Positions 14,809 through 22,203 of a stretch of DNA of 25,546 nucleotides are shown one piece after another (within the stretch, counting starts at the first letter, position 1; each line of letters opens with the position of its first letter). The stretch spans positions 1 through 25,546 of the forward strand of contig JAEZSE010000015.1 in NCBI GenBank assembly GCA_023421955.1, given 5' to 3'. This stretch comes from Bacillota bacterium (lineage in GTDB: Bacteria > Bacillota > Clostridia > Christensenellales > UMGS416). Under the pieces are notes generated by a model. That model made no database searches. It saw only the letters and a program-made list of their open reading frames with translations, and had not been told where the DNA came from. A program made the translations under genes and the position numbers.

Positions 14809-16329
14809 CTATTCTTCCTCCTGCTCCGTTGCGCCTGCCGCCCGGGGCTTCATCGTGGGGAAAAGCAACACATCACGGATTGAGGCCGAGTCGGTAAAGA
14901 GCATCACCATACGGTCGATACCCAAGCCCATGCCGCCGGTGGGCGGCATGCCATACTCCATGGCAGTGAGGAAATCCTCATCCACCTGGAACTCACCCTC
15001 GCCGTGCTTGATCTTGGCCTGCTCCACAAAGCGCTCCCGCTGGTCGATGGGGTCGTTCAGCTCTGTGAAGGCGTTGCCCATCTCTCGGCCATAGATGAAA
15101 AGCTCAAACCGCTCGGTGAGCCGGCTGTCATAGGGCGTGCGCTTGGCCAGAGGCGAAATCTCCACCGGGTAATCGCAGATGAACGTGGGCTGAATCAGGT
15201 TTTCCTCCACCTTCTCCTCAAACAGAAGGTTCAGCACCTCACCCCGGCTCATCTTCCGCTCGCCCAGGTCGATGCCGCAGGCAAGGGCGGCCTGACGGGC
15301 CTGCTCGTCGGTTTCAATCATATTGAAGTCCACACCGGAATATTGGCGCACGGCATCAGTCATCGTGAGCCTCTTCCATGGCGGGGCCAGGTCAATCCCA
15401 GTGCCCTGATAGGTGATCTTGTAGCCGCCGGTGAGCTCAAGGGCAATTGTGGTATAAAGCTCTTCGGCCAACGCCATCATGCCGTTGTAGTCGGTGTAGG
15501 CCTCATACATCTCCAACATCGTGAACTCGGGGTTGTGCTTGACGGACATGCCCTCGTTGCGGAAGATGCGGCCGATTTCGAACACGCGCTCGAAGCCGCC
15601 CACCAGCAGGCGCTTCAGATAAAGCTCCAGCTCCACGCGCAGCACCATGTCGATGTCCAACGTGTTGTGGTGGGTGTAGAAGGGCCGGGCGGCGGCATTG
15701 GTGGCGTGGTTATGCAGCACCGGGGTTTCCACTTCCAGATAGCCCTTGCCGGTCATCACGCGGCGGACCGTGGAAAGGATCTGCGACCGCGCCCGAAACG
15801 CCTGGCGCACCTCGGGGTTCACAATCAGATCCACATACCGCTGGCGGTAGCGCAGGTCAGGGTCCTTCAGGCCATGCCACTTCTCCGGCAGCGGCAGAAG
15901 CGACTTGCAAAGCAAGGTAACCGCCGTGGCATGCACAGAGGTTTCGCCGGTGCGTGTCTTAAACACGATACCGGAAACGCCCACGATATCGCCGATGTCA
16001 GTTTTTTTGAAGTCATCGTAGGCTTCCTCGCCTACATCCTCGCGCTTGACGTAGATCTGGACGGTGCCCTCGCCGTCCAGCACGTTGGCGAAGCTGGCCT
16101 TGCCCATGATGCGCTTGGAAACCAAGCGGCCGGCAATGGCTACAGTTTTGCCCTCAAGCGCCTCAAATCCGGCCAGGATCTGGCCGGATGAGTGGGTTTT
16201 GTCGAACGTAACGACTTTATAGGGGTCTCGCCCCGCTGCCCTCAATGCATCCAGCTTGTCTCTGCGAACCTGCAAAAGATCAGCCGGGGAGCCGCCTTCC
16301 CCGCGAAGGGTTTCATCCGTTGTCTGCAT
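14809..16329 (-). CDS. lysS: Lysyl-tRNA synthetase, class II
   Basis: A 506-aa class IIb synthetase that charges tRNA-Lys in the cytoplasm. The anticodon-binding OB fold spans about residues 60-150. Motif 2 is FRNEGMSVKHNPEFTMLE (257-273) and motif 3 is GLGIDRM near the C-terminus. The lysine-contacting GNAFTELND segment is normal. Two pocket positions differ from the usual sequence: the 'GGA' before xARPF is TNA (T210, N211), and the 'RIAxE' strand is RVELE, with Glu233 in place of Ala next to the lysine-recognising Glu235. Length and all class motifs are otherwise standard. The ATG follows greA by 6 nt with GGTAGGT upstream. The last eight residues are an acidic extension. Confidence 0.97.
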   Translation of the reverse strand: MQTTDETLRGEGGSPADLLQVRRDKLDALRAAGRDPYKVVTFDKTHSSGQILAGFEALEGKTVAIAGRLVSKRIMGKASFANVLDGEGTVQIYVKREDVGEEAYDDFKKTDIGDIVGVSGIVFKTRTGETSVHATAVTLLCKSLLPLPEKWHGLKDPDLRYRQRYVDLIVNPEVRQAFRARSQILSTVRRVMTGKGYLEVETPVLHNHATNAAARPFYTHHNTLDIDMVLRVELELYLKRLLVGGFERVFEIGRIFRNEGMSVKHNPEFTMLEMYEAYTDYNGMMALAEELYTTIALELTGGYKITYQGTGIDLAPPWKRLTMTDAVRQYSGVDFNMIETDEQARQAALACGIDLGERKMSRGEVLNLLFEEKVEENLIQPTFICDYPVEISPLAKRTPYDSRLTERFELFIYGREMGNAFTELNDPIDQRERFVEQAKIKHGEGEFQVDEDFLTAMEYGMPPTGGMGLGIDRMVMLFTDSASIRDVLLFPTMKPRAAGATEQEEE

Positions 16330-16335
16330 ACATAC

Positions 16336-16821
16336 CTACCCGTTGATTGAAATGATCTCCAATTGGCGCTTGCCACCGGGCACATCCACCTCCACCACAT
16401 CGCCGATGCGCTTGTTCATGAGCGCCGCGCCGATCGGTGATTCGTTGGAAATGCGGCCTTTGAAGGGGTCTGCCTCATCAGAGCCGACAATGGTATAGCT
16501 CAAGTCCGCACTGGTGGCCTTATTCTTCAATTTCACAACGCTCCCAACAGAAACGGTGCTGCCGGAGCCTGCGTCATCGCTGATGATTTCGGCATGGCGA
16601 AGCGTATGCTCAATGGAGGCAATTTCACCCTCCAAAAAGGCTTGCTCGTTTTTCGCATCATCATATTCGCTGTTTTCCGAAAGATCGCCCAAAGCGATCG
16701 CTTCGCGAATACGGTCGGCAACCTCCTGCCGCCTGGTTGTCTTCAGGTGCTCAAGCTTATCTTCCAGCTTCTTCACACCATCTTTGGTCAAATAGATCCT
16801 CTTGCCGTTGGCTACTGACAT
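16336..16821 (-). CDS. greA: Transcription elongation factor GreA
   Basis: A 161-aa protein of normal GreA length that rescues backtracked RNA polymerase by stimulating transcript cleavage. The N-terminal coiled coil covers about residues 8-78 with LTKDGVKKLEDKLEHLKT and DLSENSEYDDAKNEQAFLEGEI, whose acidic tip enters the polymerase channel. The C-terminal FKBP-like domain has VGSVVKLKN, YTIVGSDEADPFKGRISNESPIGAALMNK and GDVVEVDVPGG. The ATG has GGGAGGAG about 9 nt upstream. It is the first gene of a greA-lysS operon, an arrangement found in many Bacillota, behind a consensus promoter. Confidence 0.98.
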   Translation of the reverse strand: MSVANGKRIYLTKDGVKKLEDKLEHLKTTRRQEVADRIREAIALGDLSENSEYDDAKNEQAFLEGEIASIEHTLRHAEIISDDAGSGSTVSVGSVVKLKNKATSADLSYTIVGSDEADPFKGRISNESPIGAALMNKRIGDVVEVDVPGGKRQLEIISING

Positions 16822-16846
16822 GTGTGAGCTCCTCCCTTACGCGCTG

Positions 16847-16877
16847 CGGGCAACATTACTCCAAGTATATGTGCCCG
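16847..16877 (-). promoter_or_regulatory. Hairpin in the greA 5' leader
   Basis: On the minus strand CGGGCA, CAT, TACT pair with AGTA, ATG, TGCCCG around a TGG loop (13 bp with two single-base bulges), 25 nt upstream of the greA ATG. There is no T-run after it. Possible roles are RNA stability or control; none is shown by the sequence. Confidence 0.4.
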
Positions 16878-16952
16878 TCGCTCTCATATGCCGGTAAAAC
16901 AATATCCCCCCTGCACGCACCGCGTCCAGAGCGGATTTTCAATAATACCGCA

Positions 16953-16981
16953 ATTATAAGGATGTCTGAAATCATTGTCAA
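16953..16981 (-). promoter_or_regulatory. Consensus sigma-A promoter of greA-lysS
   Basis: On the minus strand TTGACA, exactly 17 bp, TATAAT: a perfect match to consensus. The leader to greA is about 125 nt. Confidence 0.9.
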
Positions 16982-17054
16982 GCGATGAATTGGCACAAAG
17001 TTCCGGCATTGATCTTCTCCCAGCCTCATCGGGTTCAGCCACCGTATCGCATTG

Positions 17055-17083
17055 TTGTGCGCGGCGAACAATATGATTATACT
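17055..17083 (+). promoter_or_regulatory. Sigma-A promoter of the zinc peptidase gene
   Basis: TTGTGC, 17 bp, TATACT, ending 20 nt before the TTG start. The predicted leader is only about 14 nt and contains the ribosome binding site. Confidence 0.6.
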
Positions 17084-17103
17084 ATTCCTGAGGTGATAAA
17101 AAG

Positions 17104-17802
17104 TTGCCATACCTGCCGTTTTATTTTGACAACACGATGCTGCTGCTGATCCCAGGAATCATCCTGGCGATGGTCGCACAAGCCAGGGTGGGCAGCGCGT
17201 TCAACAAATACTCGCAGATCAAATCGGCACTGGGGATGAGCGGCGCCGCCGCCGCACGCAGAATGCTGGACGAAAACGGCCTTTCCGCTGTGCAAATCCG
17301 CCAGGCAAGCGGCCGGCTCTCCGACCATTACGACCCAAGAACTCGCACATTGAACCTCTCCGAGTCGGTTTACAACAGCCAATCGCTGGCCGCGCTCGGT
17401 GTAGCCGCCCACGAGGTGGGTCACGCTGTGCAGCACGGGGAAAAATACGCTCCGATGGCGCTGCGCAGCGCGCTGGTGCCCGCAGCCAACATCGGCAGTT
17501 ATGCCGCCTGGCCTTTGCTGATCCTGGGCTTGATCCTGTCCATCCAACCGCTGGTGTACGCGGGTGTGGCCGTGTTTGGCCTGGCGGTGCTGTTTCAGCT
17601 GGTCACACTGCCGGTGGAGTACAACGCATCCCGCCGAGCCCTCGCAATGCTGGAGCGCGGCTACCTTTCCGACGAGGAAATCACAGGCGCCCGCAGAGTC
17701 TTGAGCGCCGCGGCGCTCACCTATCTGGCGGCCACACTGATGGCAATCCTGCAGTTGTTAAGGCTATTGTTGTTGGCCAATGGAAGCAGACGGAGAGATT
17801 AG
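17104..17802 (+). CDS. Neutral zinc metallopeptidase, membrane-bound (Zn_peptidase_2 family)
   Basis: A 232-aa membrane protein. An N-terminal helix (MLLLIPGIILAMVAQARV) is followed by a soluble part with SGAAAARRMLDENGL and YDPRTRTLNLSESVYNSQSLAALGVAAHEVGHAVQH, in which AAHEVGHAVQH is the HExxH zinc site. Two to four further helices follow and a conserved EYNASRRALAMLE. This order is typical of the putative neutral zinc metallopeptidase family (PF04298, about 225-235 aa) of Bacillota. Substrates are unknown; a role in membrane protein quality control is only a guess. The start is TTG with GAGGTGAT 6 nt upstream. It is monocistronic and divergent from greA. Confidence 0.93.
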   Translation: MPYLPFYFDNTMLLLIPGIILAMVAQARVGSAFNKYSQIKSALGMSGAAAARRMLDENGLSAVQIRQASGRLSDHYDPRTRTLNLSESVYNSQSLAALGVAAHEVGHAVQHGEKYAPMALRSALVPAANIGSYAAWPLLILGLILSIQPLVYAGVAVFGLAVLFQLVTLPVEYNASRRALAMLERGYLSDEEITGARRVLSAAALTYLAATLMAILQLLRLLLLANGSRRRD

Positions 17803-17850
17803 TTTTCGAAGTAATAATCCTTGATCAATGTGCATTATTAATTGTCAACT

Positions 17851-17885
17851 AAAAGTGGGCCAGCCTAACGGCTGCCCACTTTTTT
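17851..17885. terminator. Bidirectional rho-independent terminator
   Basis: Stem AAAAGTGGGC plus AGCC with one bulged C pairs with GGCT plus GCCCACTTTT around TAAC, and is followed by a T-run on both strands. It lies between the zinc peptidase gene and the convergent small gene. Confidence 0.92.
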
Positions 17886-17886
17886 G

Positions 17887-18126
17887 TCATCCCTTCAAGT
17901 TTTTCTCCCTGCGCCGCGGGTTGTTCACCACGCCCAAACCATCTTCCTCCAGCATCGCGGGCAGCGCCATCAACGCCGGACCCATCGGCGCGGTGAAGGG
18001 CACACCGCTCTGCATCACCGAAGCACCAGCTGCCACACCCAGCATCGCCAGTGAGGATTTGTTGCTGCGCTCATCCTCATTGTGCTCACGGTCCGTTTCC
18101 GGGTAGCGACGGTCTTCCGTACTCAT
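17887..18126 (-). CDS. Small protein coupled to the DUF1540 gene, function unknown
   Basis: A 79-aa protein. Residues 1-24 are highly charged (STEDRRYPETDREHNEDERS), residues 26-60 are Ala/Gly/Met-rich and moderately hydrophobic (SSLAMLGVAAGASVMQSG, APMGPALMALPAM), and the end is basic (NNPRRREKNLKG). I recognise no family. Its ATG overlaps the DUF1540 stop as ATGA and it has no Shine-Dalgarno sequence of its own, so translation is probably coupled. The overlap and the terminator directly after the stop support a real gene. Confidence 0.6.
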   Translation of the reverse strand: MSTEDRRYPETDREHNEDERSNKSSLAMLGVAAGASVMQSGVPFTAPMGPALMALPAMLEEDGLGVVNNPRRREKNLKG

Positions 18127-18323
18127 GTCATCTGCGCCGTTTCATAACTGGCGCACATGCTTTCATCCTCTGGCTTGCCCGTGCTGCCCTGAGAGCATGC
18201 CGCCACGCTGATTGCCTGCAGTGCGCAATAATCCTGCGCAGCATGGTGCGTGCAGCTCTTCACATTGCAATGAATCGCCTGCTTGCCGCTGGGAGGGTTG
18301 TTCTTGTTTTCCTGTTGGTGCAT
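18123..18323 (-). CDS. DUF1540 domain protein
   Basis: A 66-aa protein with the DUF1540 Cys pattern: IHCNVKSCTHHAAQDYCALQAISVAAC, then a Cys-Ala-Ser-Tyr near the end (Cys at about 19, 24, 33, 43 and 57). The family is frequent in spore-forming Clostridia, probably binds a metal, and has no assigned function. GGAGGT lies 6 nt before the ATG, which fixes the start; the frame is open for 28 more codons upstream without a site. It overlaps the next small gene by 4 nt. No clear promoter was seen between it and the terminator of the upstream DMT gene. Confidence 0.85.
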   Translation of the reverse strand: MHQQENKNNPPSGKQAIHCNVKSCTHHAAQDYCALQAISVAACSQGSTGKPEDESMCASYETAQMT

Positions 18324-18385
18324 TTCCAGACCTCCTTTTTTGTTTCTGGACTTAGTCTGGCTTGCAAAAACGCAACTATCCGGCA

Positions 18386-18414
18386 CAAAAAAAGGCTGCT
18401 GTTCCATAGCAGCC
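18386..18414 (-). terminator. Terminator of the mutY-DMT operon
   Basis: Stem GGCTGCT / AGCAGCC with 7-nt loop; on the minus strand it is followed by seven or more T residues, 28 nt after the DMT stop. The other side also has a T-run. Confidence 0.9.
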
Positions 18415-18441
18415 CGATTTTTTACTGGAATATTCCATTTC

Positions 18442-19341
18442 TTAGGAATGGGTCTTTTCGGTTGAAATCCTTCGCCAAAACAGCATCAACGCCCCAGCCA
18501 CGATCAACACCATTCCTGCAAGCTTGTATGCGCCGATCATCTCATTAAGCGCAATATAAGCAAGCATAGGCGCAAGGGCAGGCTTGATGAAAAAAACGGC
18601 TGAGGTTTTGATCGCGCCGGTTTCCTTCATCGCCGAAAGATAACAGAAATATCCAAGGCCAGTCACAAACACGCCGTAATATAACACGACAGGCAGCGTG
18701 GACCAATCAAGGCCAGCCAGCAACGGCTTGCCCATCACCAGCATGAACGGCAATAGTAAGACCACGCCGGCAAGGAAGGAAAAGCTATTGAGGATGAAGC
18801 CGCCATATCTGGCGACCCGCCGGGTGCCGATGACGCCATAAAGCGAGAACACTGCCGCTGAGAGCAATGAAAGCGCAATACCAATTGCGCCGGCACCTCC
18901 GGCGAAAGGGACAAGCATCGCACCCACACCCAACAAACCCAGCACCAGGGCAGCGGCGGCTTTCCAGGTGAACCGCTCTTTTAATAACAACACAGCAAAC
19001 AGCGACGTGAACACGGTGTTGACGCTGAAGATCACCGCCACCACCGACGCACCTGCATACACGAGGGCCAGCTGAAACAATGACATGCTCACCGTTACGC
19101 CCAGAAAGCCGGTCAACGCGAAATAGAGCCAATCGTTCAAGCCCAGGCGCAAGCCCCGGCGTTTCATCTCTGAAAGCGCAAATGGCAGCAGGAAAAGCCC
19201 GCCCACCAGAAACCGCAAAAACACCAGTTGGAACGGGTCCAGCCGGCCGGCCACAAATTTGCTGGCGATCTCCGCGGTGCTGAAAAGAAACGCAGTGGCT
19301 GCGATATACCAATAACCCTTTTTCACTTGCGCCTCCGCCAT
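18442..19341 (-). CDS. EamA/DMT-family transporter
   Basis: A 299-aa membrane protein with ten predicted helices in two EamA repeats (residues about 10-140 and 150-290). Each repeat ends with the family pattern VLLLKERFTWKAAAALVLGLLGV / IALNEMIGAYKLAGMVLIVAGA. RFLVGGLFLLPFAL and AAVFSLYGVIGTRR are also typical. It should export or take up a small metabolite; the substrate is unknown. The ATG lies 19 nt inside the end of mutY, so the two genes are translated from one mRNA. It is a different lineage from the DMT gene at 471. Confidence 0.9.
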   Translation of the reverse strand: MAEAQVKKGYWYIAATAFLFSTAEIASKFVAGRLDPFQLVFLRFLVGGLFLLPFALSEMKRRGLRLGLNDWLYFALTGFLGVTVSMSLFQLALVYAGASVVAVIFSVNTVFTSLFAVLLLKERFTWKAAAALVLGLLGVGAMLVPFAGGAGAIGIALSLLSAAVFSLYGVIGTRRVARYGGFILNSFSFLAGVVLLLPFMLVMGKPLLAGLDWSTLPVVLYYGVFVTGLGYFCYLSAMKETGAIKTSAVFFIKPALAPMLAYIALNEMIGAYKLAGMVLIVAGALMLFWRRISTEKTHS

Positions 19342-20423
19342 ATAGATCTATCTCCTCTATACTGACTACTGACATCCAAATACGCCCGGAACGCACTGGG
19401 CACGGCGTATTGGCTCCGTAGAGCCGCCTCGTCTGCCCAGGCATGCTGCCATGGTGGAGCAAAGCGCTCCGCTTCCACGAGATAGCCCCGCATGCGCCAC
19501 TCCATATGGGTGAACACATGCTTCGCATCCGGCAGCGGCGATAGCGATAATGGCTCCGCACCCCAGCTTCTGAGCAGGGCTTCAGCAGCAGCGTCCTCCA
19601 GCCAGCCTTCGGCGTTGGGCATCTCCCACAAGCCGGCCAGCAAGCCCTTTGGGGGCCGCAGCGCCAGCAGTATGTCACCGCAGCAGCGAATTACAAAGAC
19701 AGTTTTCTCCTGTATTGCCCGTGGCTTTTTCGATGCTTTCACAGGCAGCGTGTCGGCAAGGCCCAGGTCGTTCGCCCGGCACACATCCGCCAGCGGGCAG
19801 CTTTCGCAGAGCGGCATGCCGTTGGGCAGGCAGATGGTGGCACCCAGATCCATCAGCGCCTGGTTGAAGTCGCCGGGGCGGTCATTGGGAATGATCTCCC
19901 GGATTAACCCCGTGAACCGGCGCTTCACCTCAGGCAGCGCGATGTCGTCAGCGCTGGCCAGCACTCGCGACAGCACCCTAAGCACATTGCCATCCACCGC
20001 AGGCTCCGGCATACAGAACGCGATGGAGGCGATGGCTCCGGCAGTATAATCGCCGATGCCAGGCAGCGCACGCAACTCCGCCCAGCTTGCTGGCAGCGCG
20101 CCGCCATGGCGCTCCGCCACAACACGCGCAGCCTTTTGCAGGTTGCGGGCCCGGCTGTAATACCCAAGCCCCTGCCACAGCTTCATCAACTGCTCGTCGG
20201 TGGCTCGGGCCAGCGCGGCCATATCAGGCAGCGCGGTAATAAAGCGCTCGAAATAAGGCAGCACTGCCTCCACGCGGGTCTGCTGGAGCATGATCTCGCT
20301 CACCCACACACGATAAGGCGTGGGCTGGCTGCGCCAGGGGAGCACCCTGGCATTCCGGTCATACCATCGAAGGAGTAGGGATGGAAGGAGTTGAATCAGA
20401 CCGTTTGGCTCCAGGGGCTCCAT
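19323..20423 (-). CDS. mutY: A/G-specific adenine glycosylase MutY
   Basis: A 366-aa base-excision repair enzyme that removes adenine paired with 8-oxoguanine. Visible features: VLPWR at the start, catalytic E43 in WVSEIMLQQTRV, the helix-hairpin-helix LRALPGIGDYTAGAI (about 118-132), catalytic D144 in AVDGNVLRV, and the [4Fe-4S] ligands C198, C206, C209 and C215. The spacing between the first two Cys is seven residues, as in other Clostridia. A MutT-like C-terminal domain that checks 8-oxoG follows (LALRPPKGLLAGLWEMPNAEG, KHVFTHMEWRMRGYL). The ATG sits 3 nt after the upstream stop with GGAAGG 8 nt upstream. It overlaps the following DMT gene. Confidence 0.97.
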   Translation of the reverse strand: MEPLEPNGLIQLLPSLLLRWYDRNARVLPWRSQPTPYRVWVSEIMLQQTRVEAVLPYFERFITALPDMAALARATDEQLMKLWQGLGYYSRARNLQKAARVVAERHGGALPASWAELRALPGIGDYTAGAIASIAFCMPEPAVDGNVLRVLSRVLASADDIALPEVKRRFTGLIREIIPNDRPGDFNQALMDLGATICLPNGMPLCESCPLADVCRANDLGLADTLPVKASKKPRAIQEKTVFVIRCCGDILLALRPPKGLLAGLWEMPNAEGWLEDAAAEALLRSWGAEPLSLSPLPDAKHVFTHMEWRMRGYLVEAERFAPPWQHAWADEAALRSQYAVPSAFRAYLDVSSQYRGDRSIWRRRK

Positions 20424-20426
20424 CGG

Positions 20427-20873
20427 TCAGGCCTTCCATGAAATGCAGACAAGCCCTGCCATGCACAGCACGATGCCCACCATATGTACGGGCTTCAAGG
20501 CCTCACGGAAGAAGATGAGCCCGATCGGCAGTAGCAGGATTGCCACGGCGATATTGGCCACAAGAGCGGCTGTGCTTACCTGCCAGCCGGCGCGATAAGC
20601 TAGTAAAAACCCGACCTCCAGCCCGATGATCGCAACCCCCAACGCCTGGGCTGTCCAGTTCAGTTGCTGGAACCCGGCCAGGATGCCCTGCTTGCCGGGG
20701 AAGAGCAGATAAGCCCCGAAGCAAAGCACTGCCGCCGTGAGATAGGTGGCGGCAAGCGTCAGCGACGGGCTCACTGTTGCCGGTGTGTTTTTTTGCACAA
20801 TGTGATAAGCCACGTTGGAGAGCACCACGAGCACAATGGAGAACCAATACATCATATTTCTTTTATCCGCCAT
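20427..20873 (-). CDS. Half-size DMT-family transporter (single EamA domain)
   Basis: A 148-aa membrane protein with about four or five helices: YWFSIVLVVLSNVAYHIVQK, LTLAATYLTAAVLCFGAYLLF, ALGVAIIGLEVGFLLAYRAGW, ALVANIAVAILLLPIGLIFF, and a last segment IVLCMAGLVCISWK after REALKPVHM. This matches a single EamA repeat, so it probably works as a dimer. The ATG with GGGG 9 nt upstream is used; a GTG five codons earlier is possible. It is the first gene of the run with mutY and the full-length DMT gene. The substrate is unknown. Confidence 0.85.
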   Translation of the reverse strand: MADKRNMMYWFSIVLVVLSNVAYHIVQKNTPATVSPSLTLAATYLTAAVLCFGAYLLFPGKQGILAGFQQLNWTAQALGVAIIGLEVGFLLAYRAGWQVSTAALVANIAVAILLLPIGLIFFREALKPVHMVGIVLCMAGLVCISWKA

Positions 20874-21025
20874 CCTTGTCAACCCCACGTTACATGAACA
20901 CTGTTATCTTACCATATCAAGACGCCGATGTGGAACGCATTGGCTTGCTCAACGGCCGTATGGTTCTTACAAGATATCCATAGAATATCTGTGCAGAATG
21001 CTTCTTGAATTGCTTCCAAACTGTG

Positions 21026-21058
21026 TTATCATGTCACAATATGATAAAGTTTTATAAT
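21026..21058 (+). promoter_or_regulatory. Candidate promoter and operator upstream of the malate/lactate dehydrogenase
   Basis: TATAAT at 21053-21058 is preceded by a perfect inverted repeat TTATCAT, 8 nt, ATGATAA (21026-21047), which covers the place of the -35 box. No good -35 is seen, which is consistent with an activator- or repressor-controlled promoter. The leader to the ATG is about 110 nt and holds an imperfect hairpin (ATTTTC / GAAAAT). The rest of the 300-bp spacer (20874-21025) shows no gene. Confidence 0.45.
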
Positions 21059-21175
21059 GGGGCGGGATTTTGAAAATTTCGAAATTACATCATTTTATGC
21101 AATTTTCAAATGAAAATAATGCATCGGGATGATTCACCATTACAAAATCTTATCAATAAAGATTGGAGGATTGGT

Positions 21176-22123
21176 ATGGATACCCAAAAGACAAAGGTTG
21201 CAATTATCGGTGCTGGGTTAGTGGGTGCGGCCTCCGCATACACCATCGCAGTGAACCAACTGGTCAGCGAGATTGTGCTGATTGACGTGATGAAAGAAAA
21301 GGCGATCGGTGAGGCGATGGATATCAGCCATGGCCTTTCCAATATCGGCCATATGAAAATCCATGCCGGCGATTATTCGGACTGTGCCGATTGCGATGTC
21401 ATCGTTGTGACCGCAGGCCTCAACCGCAAGCCCGGCGAGACACGGCTGGACCTGGCCAACAAAAATGTGCCGATTGCCCGGTCCATCACAGAAAACATCA
21501 TGAAATATTACACCCGAGGCGTTATACTGGTGGTAGCCAACCCGGTGGACATCCTGACTTATCTCATACAAAAATGGTCCGGTCTGCCCGCTGGCCGGGT
21601 GATGGGCACAGGCACCACGCTGGACAGCTCCCGGTTTCGCTTCTTGCTCAGCGATAAGCTCAAGGTGGACATCCAAAACGTGCATGCCTATATCATCGGC
21701 GAGCATGGCGATGGCCAGCTGCCCATCTGGAGCTGTTCCAACATTGCCTGCCAAAGCCTGGAGGAGTATTGCGCCACAACAGGCTACATCATGGACGAAA
21801 GCGAGAAGGCTGCCATTGTGGCCGATGTGAAAACAGCCGGCGCTACCGTGATCAAAAACAAGGGCGCTACCTACTATGCCATTGCGTCGGTGGTGAACTC
21901 ATTGGTGGAAACGATACTCAAGAACAAAAACTCCATCCGCACCGTATCCAGTGTGATCAACGGGCCTTACGGAATCTATGATGTGGCACTGAGCCTGCCC
22001 TCCATAGTGGGCACTGGCGGTGTAGACCGCATTTTGAAGCTTGAGTTGTGCCCGGAAGAGGAAGAAGAGCTCCTGTCTTGCGCCCAGAAAATGAAGGAAT
22101 TCCTGGCACAGGTGAATCAGTAG
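21176..22123 (+). CDS. LDH-fold 2-hydroxyacid dehydrogenase, probably malate dehydrogenase
   Basis: A 315-aa NAD-dependent dehydrogenase of the lactate/malate superfamily. The Rossmann motif is GAGLVGAA with the acidic LID at the end of strand 2. Catalytic residues are R90 (in GETRLDL), N122 (ANPVD), D150 and R153 (LDSSRFR), and H177 (GEHGDG). The specificity residue, position 102 in LDH numbering, is Arg84 in GLNRKPGETR. Lactate dehydrogenases have Gln there, and Arg is the mark of malate dehydrogenases. Overall sequence is LDH-like, so automatic pipelines will likely name it lactate dehydrogenase. GGAGG lies 6 nt before the ATG. It is followed after 80 nt by malic enzyme, which supports malate as product: oxaloacetate + NADH to malate + NAD+. 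Confidence 0.88.
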   Translation: MDTQKTKVAIIGAGLVGAASAYTIAVNQLVSEIVLIDVMKEKAIGEAMDISHGLSNIGHMKIHAGDYSDCADCDVIVVTAGLNRKPGETRLDLANKNVPIARSITENIMKYYTRGVILVVANPVDILTYLIQKWSGLPAGRVMGTGTTLDSSRFRFLLSDKLKVDIQNVHAYIIGEHGDGQLPIWSCSNIACQSLEEYCATTGYIMDESEKAAIVADVKTAGATVIKNKGATYYAIASVVNSLVETILKNKNSIRTVSSVINGPYGIYDVALSLPSIVGTGGVDRILKLELCPEEEEELLSCAQKMKEFLAQVNQ

Positions 22124-22203
22124 GCTGACCATGCTCCCTCTGCCGCCATTTGGGCAGCAAGATGAAAACATCACAGACTAATTATTTCGGAGGTATATCA
22201 ATC

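Noticed and set aside
15004..16191. A 395-codon plus-strand frame over lysS
   Set aside because: Antisense shadow of a certain gene in GC-rich DNA; no start signal and no recognisable domain.
16822..16950. T-box or lysine riboswitch controlling lysS
   Set aside because: I could not find a T-box core sequence, a terminator/antiterminator pair or the lysine riboswitch pattern; the leader precedes greA, not lysS.
16856..17110. An 84-codon minus-strand frame upstream of greA
   Set aside because: It contains the consensus greA promoter and part of the leader, and its start overlaps the divergent zinc peptidase gene; its ribosome binding signals are absent.
20894..20983. A 29-codon plus-strand frame in the spacer before the dehydrogenase
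   Set aside because: No ribosome binding site, overlaps the probable promoter region of the divergent DMT gene, and no family resemblance.
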